This document shows, piece by piece, positions 51,479-59,622 of a DNA stretch of 64,000 bases; within the stretch, counting starts at the first letter, position 1, and each line of letters starts with the position of its first letter. Where the stretch lies: NCBI GenBank assembly GCA_965214285.1, contig OZ243946.1, positions 1,922,001 through 1,986,000 on the forward strand. Reading direction: 5' to 3'. The notes below the pieces were generated by a model that was not told where the DNA came from, did no database searches, and saw nothing but the letters and a program-made list of their open reading frames with translations. The DNA is from G963422745 sp965214285 (GTDB taxonomy: Bacteria > Actinomycetota > Acidimicrobiia > Acidimicrobiales > Aldehydirespiratoraceae). Both the position numbers and the translations under genes were made by a program.

Positions 51479-53134
51479 TCAGGGCGAGGGCTCGAAGCGG
51501 TAGATTGCGCCGTCTGGGAATTCCTCGACCAGCTCCAGCTCCGCGGAGACAGACGCAAGGGCCTCGATGTCGCAATATTCTTTGATGTCGCCGGTCCTGA
51601 TTTCGTCGAACCATGCGATTCGAAGTCTTGTGTTCTCTGGGTCGTCAGCACCTCTCGCCAGGGAAGCGAGTTGGCCGAGACACTCCGAGCCAGTCAGCGA
51701 CCGCTCCCCGGCCCGCCACGCCGGAAGCTGCAGTGTCGGCTGGATGCCGGTCAGAACGTAGGCGCCCGCGGGGCGGTTGCTGTAGACGAGGTCGTCCGTG
51801 GGGTGCTGCTGGAGGTGTGCGATCACAGGCGACTCGACGATCCCGCTGACGACGACGCCGGCGGGATGGCCGATGGAGAGCTGGGCGCGCACGTTCCTCA
51901 TGCTGGCTAGGGACGAAGCAGCCAGGGCGAGGACGACTACAGCACCTGTTGCGGCCAACAGAAGGCTCAGCCGTGAGTCGCCTAGGGCTTGTGAGGCGCT
52001 GCGGTCGATTGCGGTGTCCAGCGTCTCGCAGCCCACGAAGAGCAGGGCGACCGCAGCCGGCAGCCACAGACGAGGGACAATGGGTCCCGAGTTCCACGGC
52101 TGCGCAAGGACCAGGGTGGCGGCATAGAGCAGCACGAATGCCGCGAACGGGGCGCTGCTCTCGATGCCGAGCCTGCGCCTGCGCGGCAGGGATCGCGGCC
52201 GATCCCGCCCGCTGGCCGTCCAGAAGATCAGGGCGGCCGCAACGAGCATGACCCACGGAATGACGAAACTCGGCCAACCCGAAGCGTGAATGCTGATGAT
52301 GGTCTCGATCGCCCCCAGCACGGAGTCGCCAGTGCTGGAACCAAGGCGTTGTCCGAGAAGGTCGCCGGTCCCGGCGACATTGCGAGCCAGGACGACGACG
52401 ACTGGAAGCGCTGCTGCCAGGCCGAAGATCGTCGCAGCCTGCAGCCGATCCTGCGCAGGCCTGCGTTCCGGACGCCAGAACAACAGGAGCAGAAAGCTGC
52501 TCGCTGCCGCCACAGCGCCGACGTAGCGAACGGCCGCGGACAGCCCTGCCAACAAGCCCGCTGCCGGCAGCATCCACAGGCCCGCCGCCGACAGCAGTTC
52601 CTGTGCTCGGCGGCTCTGCTCGGGATGCTTGAGGAACTTGCTGACCAGGATCAGCGAGCCGACAGTGAGCAGCAGATACAAGGACTCGGAGTGGATGCGG
52701 ACGGCGCTGTAGTGAAATGAGCGGGAGCAGGCGACGGTGAGCACGCCGGCCAGCACGATCGCAGGCGACCGGCACACCCCCTTGAGCCAGAGGCCCGAGA
52801 TCCCGATCGTGGCGCCGAACGCGACAGCGTTCAGCCAGCGGCCGCCTTCATGTGCCCCGATGCCGACGAGCTCGAAGCCGGCCAGGCTGATTGGGTAACC
52901 GGGAGCGAACCAATGCAGTCTCTCTCCTTTGAAGTTGACCAGGCCATTGCCGGCCGCGAGATTCTCGGCCGCGGACAGATACCAGGCCGAGTCGGGCGAG
53001 ATGCCGGCGCCGTGCCAGGTCCGCACCAGGATCCATGCTGCGCCGCCGGCGGCTATAGCCACGATGAGCGCCGTCAGGCGTCGCGAGAGCAGTGTCGTCG
53101 CCGTCGTGCGCATCTCCTGGACCGTCTGCGTCAT
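51479..53134 (-). CDS. GT-C membrane glycosyltransferase paralogue G
   Basis: 551-residue member. Motifs are SPDSAWYLSAAENLAAGNGL, WFAPGYPISLAGFELVGIGA (Ala where others have Pro), RPRSLPRRRRLGIESSAPFA in the variable loop, and C-terminal SNRPAGAYVLTGIQP, YCDIEALASVSAELELVEEF, DGAIYRFEPSP. It has an extra 11-residue segment (LWMLPAAGLLA) from a short internal duplication of the AAGLLAGL stretch. ATG 53134 lies one base after the stop that paralogue H would use in its ON frame. No long tract; predicted always ON. Confidence 0.86.
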   Translation of the reverse strand: MTQTVQEMRTTATTLLSRRLTALIVAIAAGGAAWILVRTWHGAGISPDSAWYLSAAENLAAGNGLVNFKGERLHWFAPGYPISLAGFELVGIGAHEGGRWLNAVAFGATIGISGLWLKGVCRSPAIVLAGVLTVACSRSFHYSAVRIHSESLYLLLTVGSLILVSKFLKHPEQSRRAQELLSAAGLWMLPAAGLLAGLSAAVRYVGAVAAASSFLLLLFWRPERRPAQDRLQAATIFGLAAALPVVVVLARNVAGTGDLLGQRLGSSTGDSVLGAIETIISIHASGWPSFVIPWVMLVAAALIFWTASGRDRPRSLPRRRRLGIESSAPFAAFVLLYAATLVLAQPWNSGPIVPRLWLPAAVALLFVGCETLDTAIDRSASQALGDSRLSLLLAATGAVVVLALAASSLASMRNVRAQLSIGHPAGVVVSGIVESPVIAHLQQHPTDDLVYSNRPAGAYVLTGIQPTLQLPAWRAGERSLTGSECLGQLASLARGADDPENTRLRIAWFDEIRTGDIKEYCDIEALASVSAELELVEEFPDGAIYRFEPSP

Positions 53135-53135
53135 C

Positions 53136-54798
53136 TCAGGATGAGGGCTCGAGGCGGTAGATCGACCCGTCGGGGAAGTCCTGGACCAGCACCAGCTCCG
53201 CAGAGCTCGACGCAAGGGCACCGATGTCGCAGTACCAGCTCGGGTCGTCCTGCGTGGGCTCTTTGAACCATGCGATTCGGATCTCCTTGCGCCCTGACCC
53301 TACGGCAGCCGCTGAGATCTCGCTGAGCCGATCCAGGCACTCCGAGTCCGTCCAGGTCTGTCCGGCCGGCCGCCTCGGAAGGAGCTGCACCGGCTGTATG
53401 CCTGTCAGAATGTAGATCCCCACCGGGCGGTTGCTGAATAGGTAGGCGCCGTCTGTCGCCTGGTGCTCGAGATAGGCGAGCACAGGCGAGTCGATGCTGT
53501 CTCCGACGACGTAGGCGTCGGCATGATCCAGGCTGCGGGCGTGACGAGTGTTGCGCACCGACAGATACGAAGCAGCTGTCAGCGCGACGACGACCGCAGT
53601 GATCGTTCCCGCCGTCACAACCCGGAGCAACGGCGAGTCGCCTGCCGTCTGCGTTCGTCTGCGATGCAGTGCCGCATCGAGTGCTTCGCAGCCCACGAAG
53701 ACCAGGCCGATCGCAGCCGGCAGCCACAGACGGGCGTTGACCGGTCCCTGGTTCCAGGGCTGCGTGAACACCACAGTGGCGATGTAGAGCGCAGTGAACG
53801 CCGCGAACGGGGCGCTGCGCTCCAGGCCGCAGGCAGGGCCTCTCACGATCCGAGCCTGTTGCCGGGGGGGGGGTCTGGGGACCTGGCTGCCTGCGAGCCG
53901 CCCAGCAGATCAGAGCCGCGCCGGCGAGCATGATCCAGCCGATCCCGATGGACGGGCGAAACTGGAGCAAGACGCTGATCTCGACTGCGTCAAGGAGGGT
54001 GTGGCCGGTGCTGCGATCCAGGCGGCCCGCGAAGATGCTGCCCGTCTCGGCGATATTGCGGGCCAGGACGACGGCGACCGACAGCGCTGCGGCCAGCCCG
54101 AACACCGTCGCAGCCCGCAGCCTGGCCCGCAGGGAGCTGCGCGACGAATTCCACCACAACAGGAGCACGAGGCTGCTCGCAATGGCCACGACGCCGACAT
54201 AGCGAACCGCAACGGACAGTCCCGCCAGCAACCCTGCTGTCGCCAGCAGGCACCACGATCGGCGGTCGCGATCGGTTTGCTTGAGGAATTCGCTGACCAG
54301 GATCAGGCAGCCGATCGTGAGCAGCAGATACAACGGATCGGAATGAAGGTTGGCGGCAGTGCCCTGGAGCTTGGGGGAGCAGGCGATCGCGAGGGTGCCC
54401 GCCAACACGATCGGCGTCGATCGGCACAGCGTCTTGAGCCACAGACCCGATATGGCGATCGTGGCGCCGAACAGGGCCGCGTTCAGCCAGCGGCCGCCCT
54501 CTGCGGCTCCGAGGCCGACGAGCTCGAATCCGGCCAACACGATCGGGTACCCCGGCGGAAACCAACCCGACGTTGAGATGTGCCATTGCGGCGCGACGAT
54601 CTCGCTGCCCCAGAAGCTGATCAGCCCTTTGCCGGCCGCAAGATTCTCGGCTAAGGACTGGTAGGCAGCACCGTCACCGTGTAGGCGCGGGCCGTTGGGG
54701 GTCAGCAGGAGGATCCAGGCTGCACCGAGGACCGAGATGGCCACGATGGCCGCCGTCAGTCGCCTGGGGCTCGGCGCCTGCTGCATCGTCTGCATCAT
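53136..54798 (-). CDS. GT-C membrane glycosyltransferase paralogue H, frameshifted (OFF) at G10 tract
   Basis: First gene of the array by transcription. The first 309 codons are a normal GT-C half: HGDGAAYQSLAENLAAGKGL, an unusual 12-residue insertion (EIVAPQWHISTS) before GWFPPGYPIVLAGFELVGLG, and segments up to CWAARRQPGPQTPPP. At the ten-C tract the frame is lost; the family C terminus (LERSAPFAAF, VFVGCEALDAALHRRR, SNRPVGIYILTGIQP, YCDIGALASSSAELVLVQDF, DGSIYRLEPSS) continues in the next frame to 53136. With nine C it becomes 553 residues. As sequenced it reads on in the wrong frame to 53131. No other defects are visible, so a reversible OFF state is more likely than a pseudogene. Confidence 0.85.
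53864..53873. repeat. Poly-G tract (10 G) in paralogue H
   Basis: Ten G on the plus strand; coding context CAGACCCCCCCCCCGGCA. At ten bases the gene is out of frame; nine restores it. It sits in the same loop as the tracts in B and C. Confidence 0.97.
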
Positions 54799-54926
54799 CT
54801 CAGGAGGCCATGCCGAGACGGGGCGGCGTCGCCAGGCACACGATCATCCGATGCACGCCGCGACTGTAGTGAGCCGGCGGCCCAGGCCGAGGTGATCCAG
54901 GCCAGGATCGCCCGGCCGTCGCCCCT

Positions 54927-55379
54927 TCAGTCCATGAGCGTGGCGGCGCTGACCGCCCCGAGCTCCCGGCAGGCCTCCAAGCCGGCCGCGTCCGGCGGGC
55001 CGATCAGCGACAGCGGTGCCTGGACCGCATGCCACCCGAGCCCTGTCGTGATCTTGGCGATCGCCAGCACCGCCCCGGTGGTGTCGGACTCGCCGTGCAC
55101 GTATGCGCCGAACGGCCGCCCCGAAGTGCGCTCCAGCGCCCCGTTGTAGACGGTGTCGAAGAAGTGCTTGAGCGCGCCGCTGATGTAGCCCAGGTTGGCA
55201 GGCGTGCCCAGCAGGTAGCCGTCGGCGGCGAGCACGTCGTCGAGGGTCGCCTCCAGGGCCGGGAGCGCAACCGTCTCCACGCCCTCGATCCCCTCGGCGA
55301 TCGTGCCCTCCAGCACCGCTTCGAGCATGGCGGTCAGCGATCCGGGCGGGGAGTGGTGCACCACCAGGAGCCGGGCCAT
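54927..55379 (-). CDS. Flavodoxin-fold NAD(P)H-dependent FMN reductase-like protein
   Basis: 150-residue flavoprotein. The N-terminal phosphate-binding loop VVHHSPPGSLTAMLEAVLEG and the second FMN contact GTPANLGYISGALKHFFDTV, with aromatic and acidic residues as in WrbA/flavodoxin-like reductases, define the fold. It could supply reduced flavin to monooxygenases elsewhere in this region, but that is inferred. ATG 55379 lies 3 bases after the stop of a 20-codon upstream ORF. It is transcribed toward the GT-C array, with a gap of 128 bp before paralogue H. Confidence 0.82.
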   Translation of the reverse strand: MARLLVVHHSPPGSLTAMLEAVLEGTIAEGIEGVETVALPALEATLDDVLAADGYLLGTPANLGYISGALKHFFDTVYNGALERTSGRPFGAYVHGESDTTGAVLAIAKITTGLGWHAVQAPLSLIGPPDAAGLEACRELGAVSAATLMD

Positions 55380-55382
55380 CGC

Positions 55383-55445
55383 TCAGCACAGCGCGTCGTC
55401 GGCCACGCCGAGGATTCCCAAGCAGCTCTCGAGACGCGCGCCCAC
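55383..55445 (-). CDS. Putative 20-residue leader peptide upstream of the flavodoxin-like gene
   Basis: GTG 55445 opens a 20-codon ORF, VGARLESCLGILGVADDALC, ending in TGA three bases before the downstream ATG (TGAGCGATG). TAGCGT lies 7 bases before the GTG, the same layout as leaderless starts elsewhere in the window. The peptide has two Cys, at residues 8 and 20 (the last codon). It lies in the same frame as the downstream gene but is separated by the stop. Translation of such leaders can couple or attenuate the following gene; no homology is claimed. Confidence 0.4.
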   Translation of the reverse strand: MGARLESCLGILGVADDALC

Positions 55446-55452
55446 GACCCTC

Positions 55453-55458
55453 ACGCTA
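55453..55458 (-). promoter_or_regulatory. -10 box, leader ORF and flavodoxin-like gene
   Basis: TAGCGT on the minus strand, 7 bases before GTG 55445. Confidence 0.45.
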
Positions 55459-55551
55459 ATCGCAGCCCCGGGGCGCTGAGCCGATTTCGTGCCAGCAGCA
55501 TCCGGCGCTGAGCCGATTCGCCCAGGCAACAGTCCCGGCTTGCCTCGGCAG

Positions 55552-55557
55552 TAGCCT
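55552..55557 (+). promoter_or_regulatory. -10 box, FAD oxidoreductase (leaderless)
   Basis: TAGCCT lies 8 bases before ATG 55566, with no Shine-Dalgarno. Confidence 0.5.
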
Positions 55558-55565
55558 CAGCGGCC

Positions 55566-56882
55566 ATGGACGATCCTCAGCGCTTCGACGCGGTCATCAT
55601 CGGTGCCGGGGTCATCGGCTGCGCCATCGGTCACGAGCTGGCCGGCCGCGGCTGGCGCACGCTCAACATCGAAAAGGCCCCGTCCGCAGGCTCGGGGTCC
55701 ACGGTGAACTCGTGTGCCATCGTGCGCTTCAGCTACTCCACGCCCGACGGCGTGATGCTGGCCTGGGAGGGCTACCACTACTGGGCGGACTGGCCCGCCT
55801 ACATCGGCGCCGACGACGAGGCCGGGCTCATCGAGTACCACCAGGTCGGTCAGCTCTTGGTGCGCTCGGCTGACGACAACAGCCACGCCGAGCGGGTCAA
55901 GGCGATCTGGGACCAGCTCGGCATCCCGCACGAGACCTGGAGCTCCGCGACGCTGCGCATCCGGCTGCCTGTGCTCGACATGGGCCTGTACGGCCCGCCG
56001 AAGCGCCCTTCGGACCCCCGCTTCTGGGACGACCCCGACGGCGAGATCACCGGTGCCTACTACTCCCCGCATGCCGGCTACGTGAGCGACCCGCAGCTCT
56101 CGTGCCACAACCTGCAGCGCGGCGCCGAGGCCCGCGGCGCGAAGTTCTGGTTCAACGCCGAGGTGACCGCCATCACCACCGCCGACGGCAGGGTGAGCGG
56201 CGTGGAGCTCGCCGACGGCCGGCGTGTTGCCGCCGACGTGGTGGTCAACGTGGCCGGGCCGCACTCGGCGCTGATCAACGACCTCGCCGGGGTGCGCGAC
56301 TCGATGAACATCAAGACACGTGCGCTGCGCCACGAGGTGCACCACGTGCCCGCGCCCGACGGCTTCGACTTCGAGGCCCACGGCGTGGTGGCCGCAGACG
56401 ACGACCTGGGCATCTACTTCCGTCCCGAGGTGGGCAACCACATCCTGATCGGCTCGGGCGACCCGGCCTGCGACCCTCGCGAGTGGGTCGACCCCGACGA
56501 CTACGACCCCGCGGTGAGCGACTCGCAGTGGGACGCCCAGGTGCTGCGGGCCAACCGCCGGATCCCCGGCATCGGAGTGCCGGCCCGCAAGAAGGGGATC
56601 GTGGACCTCTACGACGTGTCAGACGACTGGATCCCGATATACGACCGCACCGACCTGCCGGGCTTCTACGTGGCCATCGGCACCAGCGGAAACCAGTACA
56701 AGAACGCGGGCGTGGCCGGGCAACTCATGGCGGATCTGATCAGCGCCGTGGAAGACGGCCACGACCACGACGCCGACCCGCTGGTGTGCGTCGGCCGCTA
56801 CACCCGGAGCCCGATCAACGTCGGCACCTTCAGCCGCAACCGCGAGATCAACCCGCACTCGTCGATGTCGGTGCACGGCTGA
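55566..56882 (+). CDS. FAD-dependent oxidoreductase (DAO / sarcosine oxidase beta-like)
   Basis: 438-residue D-amino-acid-oxidase-superfamily flavoenzyme. FAD motif AVIIGAGVIGCAIGHELAGR starts at residue 9, followed by LNIEKAPSAGSGSTVNSCAI. A second nucleotide-region strand, VVVNVAGPHSALINDLAG, and the C-terminal GFYVAIGTSGNQYKNAGVAG complete the family pattern. These enzymes oxidise secondary or primary amines such as sarcosine or dimethylglycine, or opine-like compounds. It overlaps the HisC-like aminotransferase by one base (TGATG), so both probably act in one amine pathway. Substrate unknown. Confidence 0.87.
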   Translation: MDDPQRFDAVIIGAGVIGCAIGHELAGRGWRTLNIEKAPSAGSGSTVNSCAIVRFSYSTPDGVMLAWEGYHYWADWPAYIGADDEAGLIEYHQVGQLLVRSADDNSHAERVKAIWDQLGIPHETWSSATLRIRLPVLDMGLYGPPKRPSDPRFWDDPDGEITGAYYSPHAGYVSDPQLSCHNLQRGAEARGAKFWFNAEVTAITTADGRVSGVELADGRRVAADVVVNVAGPHSALINDLAGVRDSMNIKTRALRHEVHHVPAPDGFDFEAHGVVAADDDLGIYFRPEVGNHILIGSGDPACDPREWVDPDDYDPAVSDSQWDAQVLRANRRIPGIGVPARKKGIVDLYDVSDDWIPIYDRTDLPGFYVAIGTSGNQYKNAGVAGQLMADLISAVEDGHDHDADPLVCVGRYTRSPINVGTFSRNREINPHSSMSVHG

Positions 56883-57973
56883 TGGCCAGCGAGGCCCGAT
56901 TCGGGGTGCGCCCCGCGGTCGCCGCCATGGGGGCGTATGTGCCGGGCCGCAACCCTCGCCAGGCCGAGGCCGACCACGGCGTGCGCGACGCCGTCAAGCT
57001 GGCCTCCAACGAGAACCCCTACCCGCCGATCCCCGCCGTGGCCTCGGCGATCGCCGTCGCAGCGTCTGGCGTCAACCGCTACGGCGACCCCGGCGCCTCG
57101 GCGCTGCGCGAGCGGCTGGCCGGCCACCTCGGCGTGGACATCGAGCGGGTGGCCGTGGGCTGCGGGTCGGTCGGGCTGCTGCAGCAGCTCTGCCTGGCGT
57201 TACTGGATCCCGGCGACGAGGTGGTGACCCCGTGGCTGTCTTTCGAGGCGTATCCGATACTGGTGCAGACCATGGGCGCCACGCTGGTGCGGACCCCGTT
57301 GCGCGACCACGCCGCCGATCTCGATGCCGTGGCCGCCGCCGTGGGAGAGCGCACCAAGATGGTGATGCTGGCCACGCCCAACAACCCGACCGGCACGGCG
57401 CTGAGCACTGCGGAGATCGAGACGCTGCTTTACCGCATCGGCGACGGCGTGCTGGTGGTGGTCGACGAGGCCTACCGGGAGTTCGCAGATCCCGCCCTGG
57501 GCGACCCGGTCCGCGACCTGGCGCCTCGGTTCGCCAACCTGGTCGTCACCCGCACCTTCTCCAAGGCCTATTCGATGGCCGGCCTGCGGGTCGGCTACAT
57601 GGCGGCGGACCCGGAGCTGGTGGCTGCCGCCCAGAAGGTGCTGCTGCCGTTCTCGGTGAACGCTGCCGCCCAGGCCGCGGCGCTGGCCGTGCTGAAGCAT
57701 CTCGACAAGGCCCGGCCCGTGATCGAGGCCCTGATCGCCGAGCGGGGACGGGTGCTGGGGGCAGTGCGCGGCCTCGGCGCGGAGGCGCCCGACTCCGAGG
57801 GCAACTTCGTGTGGCTGCCGCTGGGTGCTCAGGCCGCCGAGGTCGGGCTCGCCATGGAGCGCCTGGGGGTGATCGCCAGGGTCTTCGCAGGCGACGGCAT
57901 CCGGGCCACCATCGGCACGCCCGCCGAGAACGACCGCTTCCTGGCAGCCCTCGCTGCCTCCCTGCCCGGCTAG
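56882..57973 (+). CDS. Histidinol-phosphate aminotransferase-like (class I/II) aminotransferase
   Basis: 363-residue PLP enzyme of fold type I. Substrate/PLP segments are KLASNENPYPPIPAVASAIA, NRYGDPGASALRERLAGHLG, ATPNNPTGT, VVDEAYREFADP and the lysine motif RTFSKAYSMAGLRVGYM. This is the HisC pattern, and histidinol-phosphate or aromatic amino acid transamination is possible. Its neighbour is an amine-oxidising flavoprotein rather than other his genes, so it may be an aromatic/secondary aminotransferase instead. ATG 56882 overlaps the upstream stop by one base. Confidence 0.87.
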   Translation: MASEARFGVRPAVAAMGAYVPGRNPRQAEADHGVRDAVKLASNENPYPPIPAVASAIAVAASGVNRYGDPGASALRERLAGHLGVDIERVAVGCGSVGLLQQLCLALLDPGDEVVTPWLSFEAYPILVQTMGATLVRTPLRDHAADLDAVAAAVGERTKMVMLATPNNPTGTALSTAEIETLLYRIGDGVLVVVDEAYREFADPALGDPVRDLAPRFANLVVTRTFSKAYSMAGLRVGYMAADPELVAAAQKVLLPFSVNAAAQAAALAVLKHLDKARPVIEALIAERGRVLGAVRGLGAEAPDSEGNFVWLPLGAQAAEVGLAMERLGVIARVFAGDGIRATIGTPAENDRFLAALAASLPG

Positions 57974-58048
57974 GCCCAGCCGGCCGAGCCGCCGCCTGGA
58001 CGCTCGCCGCCCGGACGTAGAGCGAGTCAGGGTCGCCGCGTCGGCGGG

Positions 58049-58588
58049 TCAGCGAGATGTGGCAGCACGCCGACTCCGCCACTGTCGTAGCCAGGAGGAG
58101 AAGCGGTCGGCCATCGTCTTCCTGTCCTTCTGCTCAGCCGGCTTGACGTTCCGCCTGAGAGAGTCTTCTGTGGCTTTCCCGGGGACCAGGAAGGGCTTCA
58201 TCCCTTCGGGGATGTGGGCATCCAGGTACCTGTCTGGTGGCCTTGACGTTTCAGCGTCTCGCTCGAGCGCCTCTGTGGCCTTCCCCGTGACCAGGAAGGG
58301 CTTCGTCTCCTGGCCGGCACCAGCCAGGGCCTCGTCGGCTGGATCAGGCGGCTCGAGGTGCCGCTTGAGAGAGTCTTCTGTGGCTTTCCCGGGGACCAGG
58401 AAGGGCTTCATCCCTTCGGGGATGTGGGCATCCAGGTACCTGTCTGGTGGCCTTGACGTTTCAGCGTCTCGCTCGAGCGCCTCTGTGGCCTTCCCCGTGA
58501 CCAGGAAGGGCTTCGTCTCCTGGCCGGCACCAGCCAGGGCATCGTCAACCTGCTCGGCGTCTTCGCTGATGGATGGTGGCATGGCCAT
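58049..58588 (-). CDS. Four-repeat KPFLV protein, function unknown
   Basis: 179-residue hydrophilic protein without signal peptide or membrane segment. From residue 26 it consists of four 35-residue units starting at Lys26, Lys61, Lys96 and Lys131, each beginning KPFLV-[T/P]-GKATE. Units alternate in two types: KPFLVTGKATEALERDAE... and KPFLVPGKATEDSLKR..., so the order is A-B-A-B and the A-B pair has been duplicated. The C terminus is a basic, Trp- and Arg-rich tail (ADRFSSWLRQWRSRRAATSR) that could bind membrane or nucleic acid. It starts 15 bp after the stop of a membrane-protein gene and is surely co-transcribed with it. I do not recognise the family. Confidence 0.75.
   Translation of the reverse strand: MAMPPSISEDAEQVDDALAGAGQETKPFLVTGKATEALERDAETSRPPDRYLDAHIPEGMKPFLVPGKATEDSLKRHLEPPDPADEALAGAGQETKPFLVTGKATEALERDAETSRPPDRYLDAHIPEGMKPFLVPGKATEDSLRRNVKPAEQKDRKTMADRFSSWLRQWRSRRAATSR
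58156..58540. repeat. Identical 175-bp segments, 210 bp apart, in the KPFLV gene
   Basis: 58156-58330 and 58366-58540 look identical base for base, with a 35-bp diverged stretch between them. The period is 210 bp, or 70 codons, so frame is kept. Complete identity, including third positions, points to recent duplication or gene conversion. Confidence 0.9.
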
Positions 58589-58603
58589 GCTGCACCTTAC
58601 CTC

Positions 58604-59311
58604 TCAGACGGCCAGGGGCAAGGCCACCAGGATCAGGAGTCCAAGCACGCCGAGCTGACAGGCGAAGAGCCATTGAATGTGGGGGATGCGTGCAGCGTTG
58701 TTCTCGACGTCCTGGGCGTAGCCGTCGGCCAGCCGCAGATACCCCTGGCTCCGTTCCAGAGCGTTGCCGCTGTTCTCGATGATCCGTACCGCTCTCTCCG
58801 TGTGCAGTCCCACGTTCCAGTCCCAGCCTGACCACAGGATGCAGATGGCGAGGATTACGGATGCGGCGAACAGCCAGGGCACTGCCCACACGGCAAATGG
58901 CCCGAGTCCGTTGCCGCCGGTGACCGCGGCCGTGAACGCAGCAGCGAGCGTGGTGATCGTCAGGACAACGCCTGTCCGGTCGCGGAGTTCCCTGAGGTAC
59001 ACCGTCTGGCCATCGACCTTGACACAGGTCCGCTCGAAGATGGACTTGGCTAGATCCCAGTCGATGTCACTGATGATCAGATCGGGCATTACTTCGGCAG
59101 TGGCGGTCTGCCAAGGGCGCAGCCTCTTCCGTAGGAGCCATCCGGCTCCTGTTGCCGTGCCCGCTGCCGCGCAGCCGACGATCCAACGCCCAGGAGAGCC
59201 GCCGCTCTCCAGTCCGGCGACGCCGCCCGTCAAGGTCCGCACCGCCACGACCGGCGATGCCGAGGCCAGTGCCAAGAGAAAGAGAAACCGCCAGCGCCCC
59301 GAGGTCTTCAT
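58604..59311 (-). CDS. Multi-pass membrane protein, partner of the KPFLV repeat protein
   Basis: 235-residue membrane protein with about five hydrophobic segments: near residues 8-25, 42-60, 113-130 (GVVLTITTLAAAFTAAV), 142-165 (FAVWAVPWLFAASVILAICI) and 213-235 at the C terminus. Between segments 2 and 3 lies a soluble stretch of about 50 residues (VMPDLIISDIDWDLAKSIFE, TCVKVDGQTVYLRELRDRTG), and another of about 45 between segments 4 and 5 (LHTERAVRIIENSGNALERS). The paired helix layout with RELRDRTGVVLTITTLAAAF recalls SLATT/pore-forming effectors of conflict systems, but no family is certain. ATG 59311 has no strong ribosome site. A TATACT promoter lies upstream. Confidence 0.72.
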   Translation of the reverse strand: MKTSGRWRFLFLLALASASPVVAVRTLTGGVAGLESGGSPGRWIVGCAAAGTATGAGWLLRKRLRPWQTATAEVMPDLIISDIDWDLAKSIFERTCVKVDGQTVYLRELRDRTGVVLTITTLAAAFTAAVTGGNGLGPFAVWAVPWLFAASVILAICILWSGWDWNVGLHTERAVRIIENSGNALERSQGYLRLADGYAQDVENNAARIPHIQWLFACQLGVLGLLILVALPLAV

Positions 59312-59622
59312 GCATGCTCCGATTCGTTCAGGATGAGTCAAGTCGGGGAGAGTGTCTGCAGTATAGGGGCGAAAATCCTCTCGCCAACAGTTAGTACAGC
59401 GAACCTATGTACGTTAACTCCGGTCGTGCTCTTCTATGGCAGCAACTGTGCAAAGGCCGTTCTGTGCACGATGTTGCAAGCACCGTCAAGTTGTCCGCAA
59501 CTCCGGCTCCCGGTTGGCTGCGCCTGCATGGCGTCCCGGGCAGAACAGGCTCGCCGGACGTAGGAGCGCTGGGCCACCACAGCTCAACGCCATGGCTCTG
59601 TTGTCTCGTGGTCGCAGTGCCC
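59312..59622. other. Intergenic stretch without a recognisable gene
   Basis: This 311-bp gap lies between the membrane-protein start and the end of the antiporter gene. It is visibly less GC-rich in its first third (ttagtacagcgaacctatgt). Apart from the promoter at 59360-59387 I see no plausible ORF, RNA gene or terminator. Confidence 0.6.
59360..59387 (-). promoter_or_regulatory. Promoter of the membrane protein/KPFLV cassette
   Basis: TTGGCG (59382-59387) and TATACT (59360-59365) on the minus strand are separated by 16 bases. They lie about 50 bases before ATG 59311 and resemble a housekeeping sigma-70 promoter more than the other boxes in the window. Confidence 0.5.

Noticed and set aside
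45652..53873. The frameshifts at G tracts as simple homopolymer sequencing errors
   Set aside because: Not excluded, but three observations argue against it as the sole cause: runs of nine or more G occur only in this gene family, B is intact at ten G while C and H are broken at ten, and A carries a tract at a different position. Read-level data would settle it.
58156..58540. The KPFLV gene repeats as a CRISPR-like array
   Set aside because: The repeats are a 210-bp period inside an open frame and encode protein repeats; there are no short identical repeats with unique spacers.
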